Source: an archaeon
GTDB lineage: Archaea; Nanobdellota; Nanobdellia; Woesearchaeales; GW2011-AR9
Direction of reading: 5' to 3'
NCBI GenBank assembly: GCA_023259115.1
Contig: JAHFQW010000008.1
Span: 1 to 60,308 of the forward strand
DNA length: 60,308 bases
Positions 53,897 through 60,308 of this stretch are shown in pieces. Both the position numbers and the translations under genes were made by a program. Numbering within the stretch: position 1 is the stretch's first letter; each line of letters starts with the position of its first letter. The notes below the pieces were generated by a model. It was not told the origin of the DNA, did no database searches, and saw only the letters and a program-made list of their open reading frames with translations.

Positions 53897-54583
53897 ATGG
53901 AACTCCAACTACTTGGCACATCTCATATAGCTAAAGAAAGTATCCAAGAAATTAAACAGCGAACACAAACTTGGAAACCTGACATCATCGCCGTAGAATT
54001 AGATCTCGAACGTGCCAACGACCTTATGAGCAACGAAACCCGCAAAACATCTATGAGCATCATTCCCGAAATTGGCATCAAAGGCTACCTTTTCGCCAAA
54101 ATTGGCCAAATTGTCCAGCAGCATCTAGGCAAAAGCGTGGGTATTTCACCAGGTTCAGAAATGAAAACCGCCATCGAACTAGCCCAAAAAGACAAACTCC
54201 ACATCGCCTTCATCGACCAGCCCATCCGCATAACGCTACGCAACTTCTCCAAACAATTCACCTGGAGAGAAAAATTCCGCTTTGCCCAAGACTTCTGTTA
54301 TGGTCTCTTCTTTCCCAAACGCTACGCAAAACAACTAGGCTTCACCCAATTTGATTTGAACAAAGTACCCAGTAAAGAACTCATAACCAAAATGATGCAC
54401 CACATGAAAAAAAACTACCCCAGCCTCTACAAAACATTAGTCGAAGACCGTAATCGCTACATGGTCAAACAACTCATAAAACTCATGCATGAACATCCCG
54501 ATAAGAAAATTCTCGCCATAGTTGGCGCAGGACATGAATCAGGCATGAAAGAACTACTCTTAAAAGTAGATATTGTAAGATGA
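53897..54583 (+). CDS. TraB/PrgY/GumN-family protein
   Basis: 228 aa. LLGTSHIAKESIQEI with the GTSH motif, IIAVELDLERANDL, IAFIDQPIRITLRNF and the GxGHxxG end (VGAGHESGMKELL) are diagnostic of the TraB family, related to Tiki/EreA proteases. Archaeal members often carry C-terminal membrane helices; this one ends before them and is soluble. A peptidase role is possible but unproven. Confidence 0.85.
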   Translation: MELQLLGTSHIAKESIQEIKQRTQTWKPDIIAVELDLERANDLMSNETRKTSMSIIPEIGIKGYLFAKIGQIVQQHLGKSVGISPGSEMKTAIELAQKDKLHIAFIDQPIRITLRNFSKQFTWREKFRFAQDFCYGLFFPKRYAKQLGFTQFDLNKVPSKELITKMMHHMKKNYPSLYKTLVEDRNRYMVKQLIKLMHEHPDKKILAIVGAGHESGMKELLLKVDIVR

Positions 54584-54605
54584 AATAACGTGAACTGTCA
54601 CTACC

Positions 54606-55238
54606 TCAGAAATCTCTTTTTCTCAAATAATTCTCCATTAACTGCGCATCAACTTTTCCGATAGGAATTATTTTTGAAACGTATTTCATTCCAATCCCCC
54701 TCGGACAATTTATTTGAAACGCAATAGAATGATTCTCTCCAAACCAGCTATCCGGCCTCAACTTATAATCTCTTGCTAAATCTGGATGAAATTCCAGAAT
54801 ATAACCTTTTCTTTGTTTAGTCTCTCTAATTAACGTTGCAATATCCGAATCCGTCAATCCTCTTTGACTCATTTCACAACGAACTCTTCTACGAGTAGAA
54901 TCAGAACAATTTCGCCACTCTTCATATTCCCCGATTGGAAACCCGCATCTCTTTTCAAAATAATCTCGCTCTACATGACCTCTCGCAAATCTTTGAGACC
55001 ATTCAACCGGATCCCAATCATTTTGTCCAAACGGTATTGGCGGAGTTAATCCATTTGCTTCCCAATTTTCTTGCACTGGCCAAATATAAATAAAATTGCC
55101 TCCTCTTCTTTTCTTAGAATTGCCCGTCAATACCCCTTTTTCAAATAATTGAACAACCATCTCGTAACTTGTTCCACGCATTCCTATAGGTAAAACATCA
55201 TCACCAGGTAATTTACGTTTTATATCTTCTGCATTCAT
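54606..55238 (-). CDS. Unrecognised protein, possibly ADP-ribosyltransferase-like
   Basis: 210 aa. LPIGMRGTSYEMVVQLFEKGVLTG ... GGNFIYIWPVQENW resembles the R-G-T-S strand, following helix and Y-strand of some ADP-ribosyltransferase folds, but I cannot place a catalytic Glu with confidence. The rest has Trp/Arg-rich helices. Also could be a restriction-like or unrelated fold. Sits within the repeat-bounded block. Confidence 0.5.
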   Translation of the reverse strand: MNAEDIKRKLPGDDVLPIGMRGTSYEMVVQLFEKGVLTGNSKKRRGGNFIYIWPVQENWEANGLTPPIPFGQNDWDPVEWSQRFARGHVERDYFEKRCGFPIGEYEEWRNCSDSTRRRVRCEMSQRGLTDSDIATLIRETKQRKGYILEFHPDLARDYKLRPDSWFGENHSIAFQINCPRGIGMKYVSKIIPIGKVDAQLMENYLRKRDF

Positions 55239-55395
55239 AAAAAGACATAATCTAAACGTAATATTTAAATCTTTTGAAATATAACTACTGAAGAATAATT
55301 AAATTTTTCAATCAAAATATACCTTGGAATAAGAACCACAAAATAGAGAACCAACAACAGAAATACTTTAAAAGTTAAAGAAAAGAAAGTATATC

Positions 55396-55746
55396 ATGCC
55401 CCAATACGTTCCCTATTACACCATTGTCCCGCAGCCTGGAACACAATTTCTTCGAGAGTTTGGCAGCAATACCCCTATGGGCAATCGTGACATGGATTCT
55501 GGTGAGTTTGGACGTCTTGCACAAACCGATTGGTCACAATATCACACATTAGTGAATGGACTATCATTAAGCCACTCATTTTATCATAGAGCCCCTAACG
55601 AACCGCATTGGATAGTCACTTCGCAAGGTGAGCAAAAATATCTCAAAGGCACCGCAGAACTAAGTCAATTTTACAATAATCTGCCTGCAAACGAAAAACA
55701 AAAAATCATCCAAGAAAAAAGTCCACTTGCCCAATTAATCAAATAA
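55396..55746 (+). CDS. Small hypothetical protein
   Basis: 116 aa, unrecognised. YYTIVPQPGTQFLREFGSN start, Gln- and Asn-rich, soluble. Its 3' end overlaps the convergent CHC2 gene by 8 bp. A TTTAAAAG box lies about 30 bases before the ATG. Confidence 0.5.
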   Translation: MPQYVPYYTIVPQPGTQFLREFGSNTPMGNRDMDSGEFGRLAQTDWSQYHTLVNGLSLSHSFYHRAPNEPHWIVTSQGEQKYLKGTAELSQFYNNLPANEKQKIIQEKSPLAQLIK

Positions 55747-56179
55747 AATAACCCTCTCGTTCTACCGCTTGTGTAAAAGCAGAATAATATTCCCTAACAA
55801 CCCTCTGTTCTAAAACTAAACTATTTCTCTTTTCAAAATGAAACAAATCAAACACTCCTTTGAGACTTACTTTTTCCATTTCTGCCAAAAAAGTGAATGG
55901 ACCTCCCCTCGCCCCACATCCATAACAAACAAACGTATTTGTTTTTGGATAGAAATAAAGCGAAGCCGTTTTCTCTTGATGAAAAACACATAAAGACTTA
56001 TAATTTTCGCTAATAGGACCTCGAAAAACGTTCTCACCCAGATAATGCTTCGCCAAATCCACAACAGATACACGCTCTAGAAAATATTCAAAATCAAACC
56101 GCGATAAAAAATAACGCATATTGGATGTCTGATGTACAATAGTTGATAACTCACCCGTAAAAAGATCTAATTGCCCCAT
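55739..56179 (-). CDS. Stand-alone CHC2 zinc-finger protein (DnaG primase N-domain-like)
   Basis: 146 aa from ATG 56179. Zinc-binding pattern CVFHQEKTASLYFYPKTNTFVCYGCGARGG equals the C-x2-H-x15+-C-x2-C of DnaG primase CHC2 fingers, with a following helix. There is no TOPRIM polymerase domain in or after the gene. Free CHC2 proteins occur in phages, plasmids and some archaea. The start codon directly borders the palindromic repeats at 56180, so the repeat region must hold its promoter. Confidence 0.8.
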   Translation of the reverse strand: MGQLDLFTGELSTIVHQTSNMRYFLSRFDFEYFLERVSVVDLAKHYLGENVFRGPISENYKSLCVFHQEKTASLYFYPKTNTFVCYGCGARGGPFTFLAEMEKVSLKGVFDLFHFEKRNSLVLEQRVVREYYSAFTQAVEREGYFI

Positions 56180-56277
56180 GAAGTATATCAAAGGCACTAA
56201 TTAATCATACGAGGTAGTTTGTGTCTTTGTATATATAAAAGCACGAACAAATATATGAATATTTCGTGCTTTTAGTA
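56180..56277. repeat. Palindromes adjoining copy C
   Basis: Contains a degenerate copy of the CAAArGCACTAA ... GTGYCTTTG hairpin (56188-56228), and a strong AAAAGCACGAA / TTCGTGCTTTT stem (about 56237-56273). The first is also present at 53.2 and 56.5 kb. Confidence 0.8.
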
Positions 56278-56529
56278 TAGAGGACTTTGAATAACCCCTC
56301 TATTCATCAATATATAGATACGGCAGTAAATTATTGAACATATAACAGCTGTATCTATATAGTACGGCACTAACAAAATATTCAATTAATTAGTGCCGCA
56401 CGTATAATAAACCGCAGTTTATTTATTAGATAACTGTGTCAAATATTATATCTTCTACACAGTTATCTATATTCAAAGTATACCAAAAGCACTAATTAAT
56501 TCCAAAAATAGTTAGTGCCTTTGTATATA
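56278..56529. repeat. 252-bp nested palindromic repeat, copy C
   Basis: Second full copy of 53005-53256, same orientation. Stems are more perfect here: TAGATAACTGTGT / ACACAGTTATCTA pairs over 13 bp and the outer ACTTTGAATA / TATTCAAAGT over 10. Ends about 35 bp before the rnpB promoter. Confidence 0.92.
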
Positions 56530-56565
56530 TCAAAGCTCAAACATTTAAAAAATAGAGCAAACATT

Positions 56566-56575
56566 CTTAAAATAG
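56566..56575 (+). promoter_or_regulatory. TATA-like box for rnpB
   Basis: CTTAAAATAG lies about 25 bases before the inferred 5' end of the RNase P RNA at about 56593. Confidence 0.5.
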
Positions 56576-56592
56576 CCTGCATTTTACCCTCT

Positions 56593-56927
56593 GAAAAGTA
56601 GTAGTGGCAGGAGCAACGGGAATCTTGTAAAAGACACCCAGGAAAGTCCGTCCACCACAAACACGTTGCTTCCTCTAGGAAGACGGAGAAATTCCGTAGC
56701 ACTGGCTCAGACACGACACGTCCTGCAGGATGGGATGATTTGGCGAAGGATGTTGTGAAACATCCGAGTTAACCCTTTGACGTCCCTGCAGGGACCGATG
56801 AAACGGTGAATCTCAACGGGTGCAAGTCTGTTACAGACGCTCAGTAGAATGCTCCACACACAACTATCGGCAAAACCTGTTTTTGCTTTGGGTTGTACAA
56901 AAGACGGCTTACGCCACTCTACTTTTC
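56593..56927 (+). ncRNA. rnpB: RNase P RNA (archaeal)
   Basis: About 335 nt. The P1 helix closes GAAAAGTAGTAGTGGC with GCCACTCTACTTTTC at the two ends. Conserved region I is AGGAAAGTCCGTCC and the 3' half of P4 with the J-strand appears as ACAAAAGACGGCTTACG. Internal stems such as ACGTCCTGCAGG / CCCTGCAGGGAC and a GATGAAACGGTGAA stretch fit the type A fold. It matures the 5' ends of tRNAs; Rpp29 is encoded in the ribosomal cluster at 27.6 kb. Ends are set by P1 pairing. Confidence 0.92.
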
Positions 56928-56984
56928 ATTTTTTACTTTTCCTATCCAAAAACCTTATAAAACCCGCCTCAAAACAAACTCAAC

Positions 56985-57146
56985 ATGGCCAACGACCAAA
57001 TGCGCTTACCCTCCGGACAAGGCGGCTTGATGCGTTTCGACGAATCAACCTCCAAAATCAAAATCTCACCTGGTGCCGTTATCATCTTATGTCTTCTCGT
57101 AATCCTAATCATCCTCCTTCTCCACTACTTTGGAAAAACGGTATAA
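56985..57146 (+). CDS. secG: Sec61-beta/SecG translocase subunit (not in ORF track)
   Basis: 53 aa. LPSGQGGLMRFDESTSKIKISPGAVIILCLLVILIILLLHYFG has the conserved Gly-Leu-Met-Arg-Phe cytosolic motif and a single C-terminal membrane helix of archaeal Sec61-beta. Works with SecY at 18.2 kb and SecE (not seen). Lies 3 bp before the aNAC gene. Confidence 0.92.
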   Translation: MANDQMRLPSGQGGLMRFDESTSKIKISPGAVIILCLLVILIILLLHYFGKTV

Positions 57147-57149
57147 ACC

Positions 57150-57485
57150 ATGTTCCCCGGCGTCAACCCTCGACAAATGCAGCAAATGATGCGCAAGATG
57201 GGTATTCAGCAATCCGATCTTAACGCCACCCAAGTCATCATCCGGCTTGCCGACAAAGAACTCATATTTGATCATCCTTCTATCGCCAAAGTCAACATGA
57301 TGGGTCAAGTTACTTTCCAACTCACCGGTGAATACACAGAACACTCTCTCTCAACCGCCCCCGAAATATCCGACGACGACATCCAAACCGTCATGGAACA
57401 AGCCTCAGTAAATAGAGATACCGCCAAATCTGCATTAGAAAAATCACAAGGCGACCTCGCCAAAGCCATCATGTCCTTGCAATAA
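57150..57485 (+). CDS. nac: Nascent polypeptide-associated complex protein (aNAC)
   Basis: 111 aa. The N-terminal MFPGVNPRQMQQMMRKMGI, NAC core (TQVIIRLADKELIFDHPSIAKVNMMGQVTFQLTG) and C-terminal UBA domain (DDIQTVMEQASVNRDTAKSALEKSQGDLAKAIMSL) are complete. Binds nascent chains at the ribosome exit. Likely one transcript with secG. Confidence 0.94.
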   Translation: MFPGVNPRQMQQMMRKMGIQQSDLNATQVIIRLADKELIFDHPSIAKVNMMGQVTFQLTGEYTEHSLSTAPEISDDDIQTVMEQASVNRDTAKSALEKSQGDLAKAIMSLQ

Positions 57486-57516
57486 TCTTTTATATCACTC
57501 CCCTCTTAAACAATAG

Positions 57517-57969
57517 ATGAACCGCTCGCCTCTCCAAAACGCCCAAGAAGAACTCAACACCGCCCAATACCTTCTCAACGTCACCCTACGCTCACTCAAA
57601 GACCCCCACATTCTCGTCAACGTCATAATCCACATCCACTCCTCCCTCAACTACGCCATCACCGCTCTGCTCCAATATGACTACCAACATAATACTATCT
57701 CACGCAGCAATGAACCTCAAATTGTTCTCTATCAAAAAAGCGCCAAACTCCATCACCTCGAACCAACTCATCTCACCTTCATCAAAAAAATCAATCAAAT
57801 CATCGAACTCCATAAAAAGAGCCCCGTAGAATTCCAACGAGGAAATAAATACGTCCTCGCCGATAACCAATACCGTTTAGAACCCCTCACTCTCACTAAA
57901 ACCCAAGAATACGTTCAAACCACTGCTTTGTTTATAAACACTATAAACCAAATTACGAACAGAAAGTAA
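57517..57969 (+). CDS. Helical protein, paralogue of the next gene
   Basis: 150 aa, all-helical, unrecognised. EELNTAQYLLNVTLRSLKDPHILVNVIIHIHSSLNYAITALL lines up with the N-terminal part of the next gene (EELKRLEHIIYVSLKYTRTVDVLINALNRMVSTFDLIIEAFL). The long N-terminal helical hairpin recalls HEPN-like folds, without a catalytic RxxxxH. May form a hetero-dimer with its neighbour. Confidence 0.65.
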   Translation: MNRSPLQNAQEELNTAQYLLNVTLRSLKDPHILVNVIIHIHSSLNYAITALLQYDYQHNTISRSNEPQIVLYQKSAKLHHLEPTHLTFIKKINQIIELHKKSPVEFQRGNKYVLADNQYRLEPLTLTKTQEYVQTTALFINTINQITNRK

Positions 57970-58008
57970 TAAAAAGGACTGCTTCTTTTTAAATGAGCCC
58001 TATACCCC

Positions 58009-58476
58009 ATGAATGAATACTTGCTAGAATCCCGTGAAGAACTCAAACGTTTAGAACACATCATCTACGTAAGCTTAAAATATACTCGCACCGTCGATGT
58101 CCTCATAAATGCTCTTAACCGCATGGTATCCACGTTTGACCTCATCATCGAGGCATTTCTTGAAAAAGCCAAAGAAGAAAATCTCATCCAATCCCTGCCC
58201 AAAAGCCCCGCCTTGCGTGCCACAACCGTCACAGACATTTATCCCGATGACAAAGAACTGCAAAAATATCTAACATTCTACGCTTTTCTGCGCACCATCC
58301 TCAAACTGCCATATAGCAAACGGGAAGAATATCGCCGTCATGTGACCTTAATCGTCCAACTCGAAAAATCCACTGCAGAAATCAACATCGACAACCTCGT
58401 CAATTGCGAAAAATTCATCCACGAATTCTATAAATACGCCTGGGGCGTCATCGTAGGCAACCCTCAAGAAGATTAA
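58009..58476 (+). CDS. Helical protein, paralogue of the previous gene
   Basis: 155 aa. Shares the N-terminal helical hairpin with the gene before it; the C-terminal half (DNLVNCEKFIHEFYKYAWGVIVG) differs. Has a TTTTTAAATG box about 25 bases before the ATG, so it can be transcribed by itself. Function unknown. Confidence 0.65.
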   Translation: MNEYLLESREELKRLEHIIYVSLKYTRTVDVLINALNRMVSTFDLIIEAFLEKAKEENLIQSLPKSPALRATTVTDIYPDDKELQKYLTFYAFLRTILKLPYSKREEYRRHVTLIVQLEKSTAEINIDNLVNCEKFIHEFYKYAWGVIVGNPQED

Positions 58477-58583
58477 ACGTAGTATAACCAAACATCATCT
58501 TCCCAAGATAAATTAATCAAACTCCTCTATACTCTCTTGCCAAAAACATTAAATAGCCCTCACTCTTTCCTTCTTAACAAAAC

Positions 58584-59300
58584 ATGACTCGTTTCATCGC
58601 CATCGTATCAGGAAAAGGAGGTGTTGGAAAAACCACCACCGCCATTAACATAGGGCAAGCTCTCACCGATCTTGGTAAACGTGTAATTGTCGTTGACGCC
58701 AACCTCGTAACTCCTAATATTGGCATCCATCTAGGCATCATGAATCCCGAAGGCACAATAAACAAATTTCTACGCAAAGAAAAAGATATTAAAGATATCA
58801 CCTATCATCATGAATCCGGCTTAACTTTTATTCCCGCTTCACCATCATATAGCGAATTCCAAAAAACTAATCCCCAAAAATTAACCGAAATTTTTGAACA
58901 CCTTGACAATACCGCTGACTACGTCTTAATCGACGCCCCCTCCGGGTTGGGCTACGAAGTCAGTCAAATTCTCAAAAACTCCGATGAAGCACTTATTGTA
59001 ACCACCCCTAATCTAAGCTCCGTTATGGACGCATTAAAAACCATCCAAATGGCTCGTGCCCATGACAACACCATTCCCGGCATCGTGCTAAACATGACCC
59101 ACTGGGCTTCCCGACATGAACTAACACCACAAGAGATTGAACGAATTGTAAATTATCCCATACTCGCAAAAATAAAAGTAGATAGCAGTATCCGTAAATC
59201 TCTGCACCGACAAGTCCCTCTGAATTATATTCAACCCCACTCCCGCTCCGCCAGACAATTTAAGAACATAGCAGAATACATCACATTGCACAAGAAATAA
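58584..59300 (+). CDS. MinD/ParA-family ATPase
   Basis: 238 aa. Deviant Walker A GKGGVGKTTT with both lysines, switch I VVDANLVTPNIGIHLG, Walker B YVLIDAPSGLG. Usual C-terminal amphipathic membrane helix of MinD is not clear (ends AEYITLHKK). Such ATPases position proteins in the cell or act with division or motility machinery. A CATTAAATAG box lies about 30 bases before the ATG. Confidence 0.88.
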   Translation: MTRFIAIVSGKGGVGKTTTAINIGQALTDLGKRVIVVDANLVTPNIGIHLGIMNPEGTINKFLRKEKDIKDITYHHESGLTFIPASPSYSEFQKTNPQKLTEIFEHLDNTADYVLIDAPSGLGYEVSQILKNSDEALIVTTPNLSSVMDALKTIQMARAHDNTIPGIVLNMTHWASRHELTPQEIERIVNYPILAKIKVDSSIRKSLHRQVPLNYIQPHSRSARQFKNIAEYITLHKK

Positions 59301-59334
59301 GAAAATAACAGAACCACCCTCTAGAAAACAAACC

Positions 59335-59853
59335 ATGAAAATCCATCCAAAATTAAAACTCATGCAACAAGGTTGGAACGACGCTGAAATCAACCGAGCA
59401 CAAGCCATCTTAAATGACACCCAGCCACATGATATCTATCTTTCAAAAATCGTCTTTTGGAGTGCTCTCATCGTCATTATTTTTGCCAACCTTCTCGTCT
59501 CTCTTGTATTGATCCCTTTTATCACCGTTTTTAAGAGTTGGATGTTATATTCCATCGTCATCCTCCTCGCAGGAACAATTGGCTTTCTCTACAACTTCCT
59601 CATAACCGACATCGGACACCTCGAACGCCATCATCACGTTCTCGCAAGTATTATTGTCCCCCTCATCGCTCTGCTCAATGTCATCTTAACCGTCACCATC
59701 TCCAACAACATCATCACCGAACTCAAAATCAACAACTCTCAGCATAACCCCTGGCTGCTCAGCATCGTCTTTGTCATCGCCTTCATTCTTCCCTACTTAT
59801 TTGACCAGATGAAAACAAACTACCATGCCAGCCGAGCCGTAGTCATAAAATAA
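59335..59853 (+). CDS. Four-helix membrane protein
   Basis: 172 aa. Four membrane helices (IVFWSALIVIIFANLLVSLVLI; SWMLYSIVILLAGTIGFLYNFLI; VLASIIVPLIALLNVILTVTI; WLLSIVFVIAFILPYLF), soluble N-terminus (LKLMQQGWNDAEINRAQAIL) and a His-rich loop (HLERHHH). Unknown family. 34 bp after the MinD-like gene, so it may be its membrane partner. Confidence 0.65.
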   Translation: MKIHPKLKLMQQGWNDAEINRAQAILNDTQPHDIYLSKIVFWSALIVIIFANLLVSLVLIPFITVFKSWMLYSIVILLAGTIGFLYNFLITDIGHLERHHHVLASIIVPLIALLNVILTVTISNNIITELKINNSQHNPWLLSIVFVIAFILPYLFDQMKTNYHASRAVVIK

Positions 59854-59919
59854 CATTAAAAAAGTAAAACATAAATGACATACTCCCTAAATAAATCCAG
59901 CTAAAGCAGTGGAACAATC

Positions 59920-60258
59920 TCAATAGTTAAATCTCTTTTCGTACTCTTTATGATCAAACCATTCTAGAATTATGTTCACAATTTTTAATTCATCACTTTC
60001 AATAGTGTACACCAATCGCCATGCGCTGGGTAAATCATACTTCCATAAATTAGTTATGTTGTGTTCTTGAACATATTTTTTTGGCCATAAATTCTTAGGA
60101 ATTTTAATGCCACAGGTTGGATTCTGCTTTAAATCATCCATAGCCCGATTGATGAATTTGTAGAGTTGCTTGTCTTCAAACTGTCATTCATTAAGACGTT
60201 CAAAGAGTTCTTTAAGTTTCTGGGAGATAAAAGCGACGTGGATTTGTTTGTTGTTCAT
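59920..60258 (-). pseudogene. RelE/YoeB-type toxin gene interrupted by an in-frame TGA
   Basis: The track lists only the last 73 codons from an internal ATG. The same frame extends back to an ATG at 60258 (MNNKQIHVAFISQKLKELFERL) that overlaps an upstream antitoxin stop by ATGA. Codon 25 is TGA (60184-60186); reading on gives one continuous RelE-like protein ending NIILEWFDHKEYEKRF. TGA is used as stop by nearby genes, so this is most likely a nonsense mutation that removed the toxin. Confidence 0.8.
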
Positions 60259-60308
60259 CGTATGATTAAATCCTCTCTTACTAATCTCTTTATTCTTTCT
60301 GGATTGAA
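60255..60308 (-). CDS. Antitoxin, C-terminal end only (window edge)
   Basis: 17 codons (FNPERIKRLVREDLIIR) then TGA, overlapping the toxin ATG. Open to the window end. Typical antitoxin tail length and position. Confidence 0.6.
   Translation of the reverse strand, partial: FNPERIKRLVREDLIIR

Noticed and set aside
53005-56529. CRISPR array
   Set aside because: Only two long copies, no regular short repeat-spacer pattern and no cas genes; the units are nested hairpins.
56849-57223. 124-aa plus-strand ORF across rnpB 3' end and secG
   Set aside because: It overlaps a well-supported RNase P RNA, Sec61-beta and aNAC in another frame.
60184-60186. TGA as a recoded sense codon (selenocysteine or other)
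   Set aside because: No SECIS-like hairpin or selenoprotein family is seen, and several nearby genes end in TGA, so a nonsense mutation is simpler.

Overview
The window is from an archaeal chromosome. It carries the full archaeal spc/S10/alpha-type ribosomal cluster (uL3 to SecY, with aIF1 and the RNase P protein Rpp29 between uL29 and uS17), plus Nop5-fibrillarin, replication factor C small subunit, aPelota, aNAC, Sec61-beta and an archaeal-type RNase P RNA. Promoters look archaeal: TATA-like boxes lie about 25-30 nt ahead of many start codons, giving leaderless or nearly leaderless messages. The low GC content, small genes, many toxin-antitoxin pairs and a Cys-rich lipoprotein with S-layer-like repeats suggest a DPANN lineage such as Woesearchaeota or Pacearchaeota. 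That placement is inference. No tRNA, 5S/16S/23S rRNA, CRISPR array, transposase or integrase was seen.

Layout. 1-6.8 kb: 3' part of pelota, a TrmB-type regulator, then pheS and pheT separated by a 2-hydroxyacid dehydrogenase-like gene and a cyclase-family gene. 6.8-9.6 kb: eL14, eL34 and an EMC3/YidC-like DUF106 protein on the minus strand, with an opposite-strand kinase-like gene inserted among them. 9.6-18.2 kb is an accessory stretch: a tandem Lrp regulator, an unrecognised gene whose 3' end is duplicated on the far side of a HEPN-MNT pair, a 1100-aa surface lipoprotein with a G9 tract by its promoter, a Fic protein and VapBC. 18.2-33.2 kb: secY and 24 ribosomal or translation genes, all on the minus strand. 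33.2-37.2 kb: an unknown gene, a peroxiredoxin, a RelBE-like pair, a zinc-ribbon protein and a DUF4258/YgiT-type pair. 37.2-52.9 kb: nop5-flpA, HAD and Nudix enzymes, HicAB, ferredoxin, two related lipoproteins, several unknown genes, an Lrp regulator, a DHH phosphoesterase, an acetyltransferase, an alpha/beta hydrolase, RFC and an MscS channel. 53-56.6 kb is bounded by two near-identical 252-bp copies of a nested palindromic repeat and holds a PRC-barrel protein, a TraB-family protein, unknown genes and a stand-alone CHC2 zinc-finger protein. 56.6-60.3 kb: rnpB, secG, aNAC, a pair of paralogous helical proteins, a MinD-like ATPase, a four-helix membrane protein and a RelE-type toxin gene broken by an in-frame TGA.

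Working together: the core is translation (ribosome, aIF1, PheRS, Pelota rescue, aNAC), RNA processing (both RNase P parts, C/D-box methylation proteins) and membrane insertion (SecY, Sec61-beta, DUF106). Toxin-antitoxin modules and repeats sit between these blocks. The most unusual structure is the palindrome family at 34.9, 53.0-53.5 and 56.2-56.5 kb. Comparing copies shows hairpins inserted into the loops of other hairpins. All calls were made by eye from the sequence and ORF translations.
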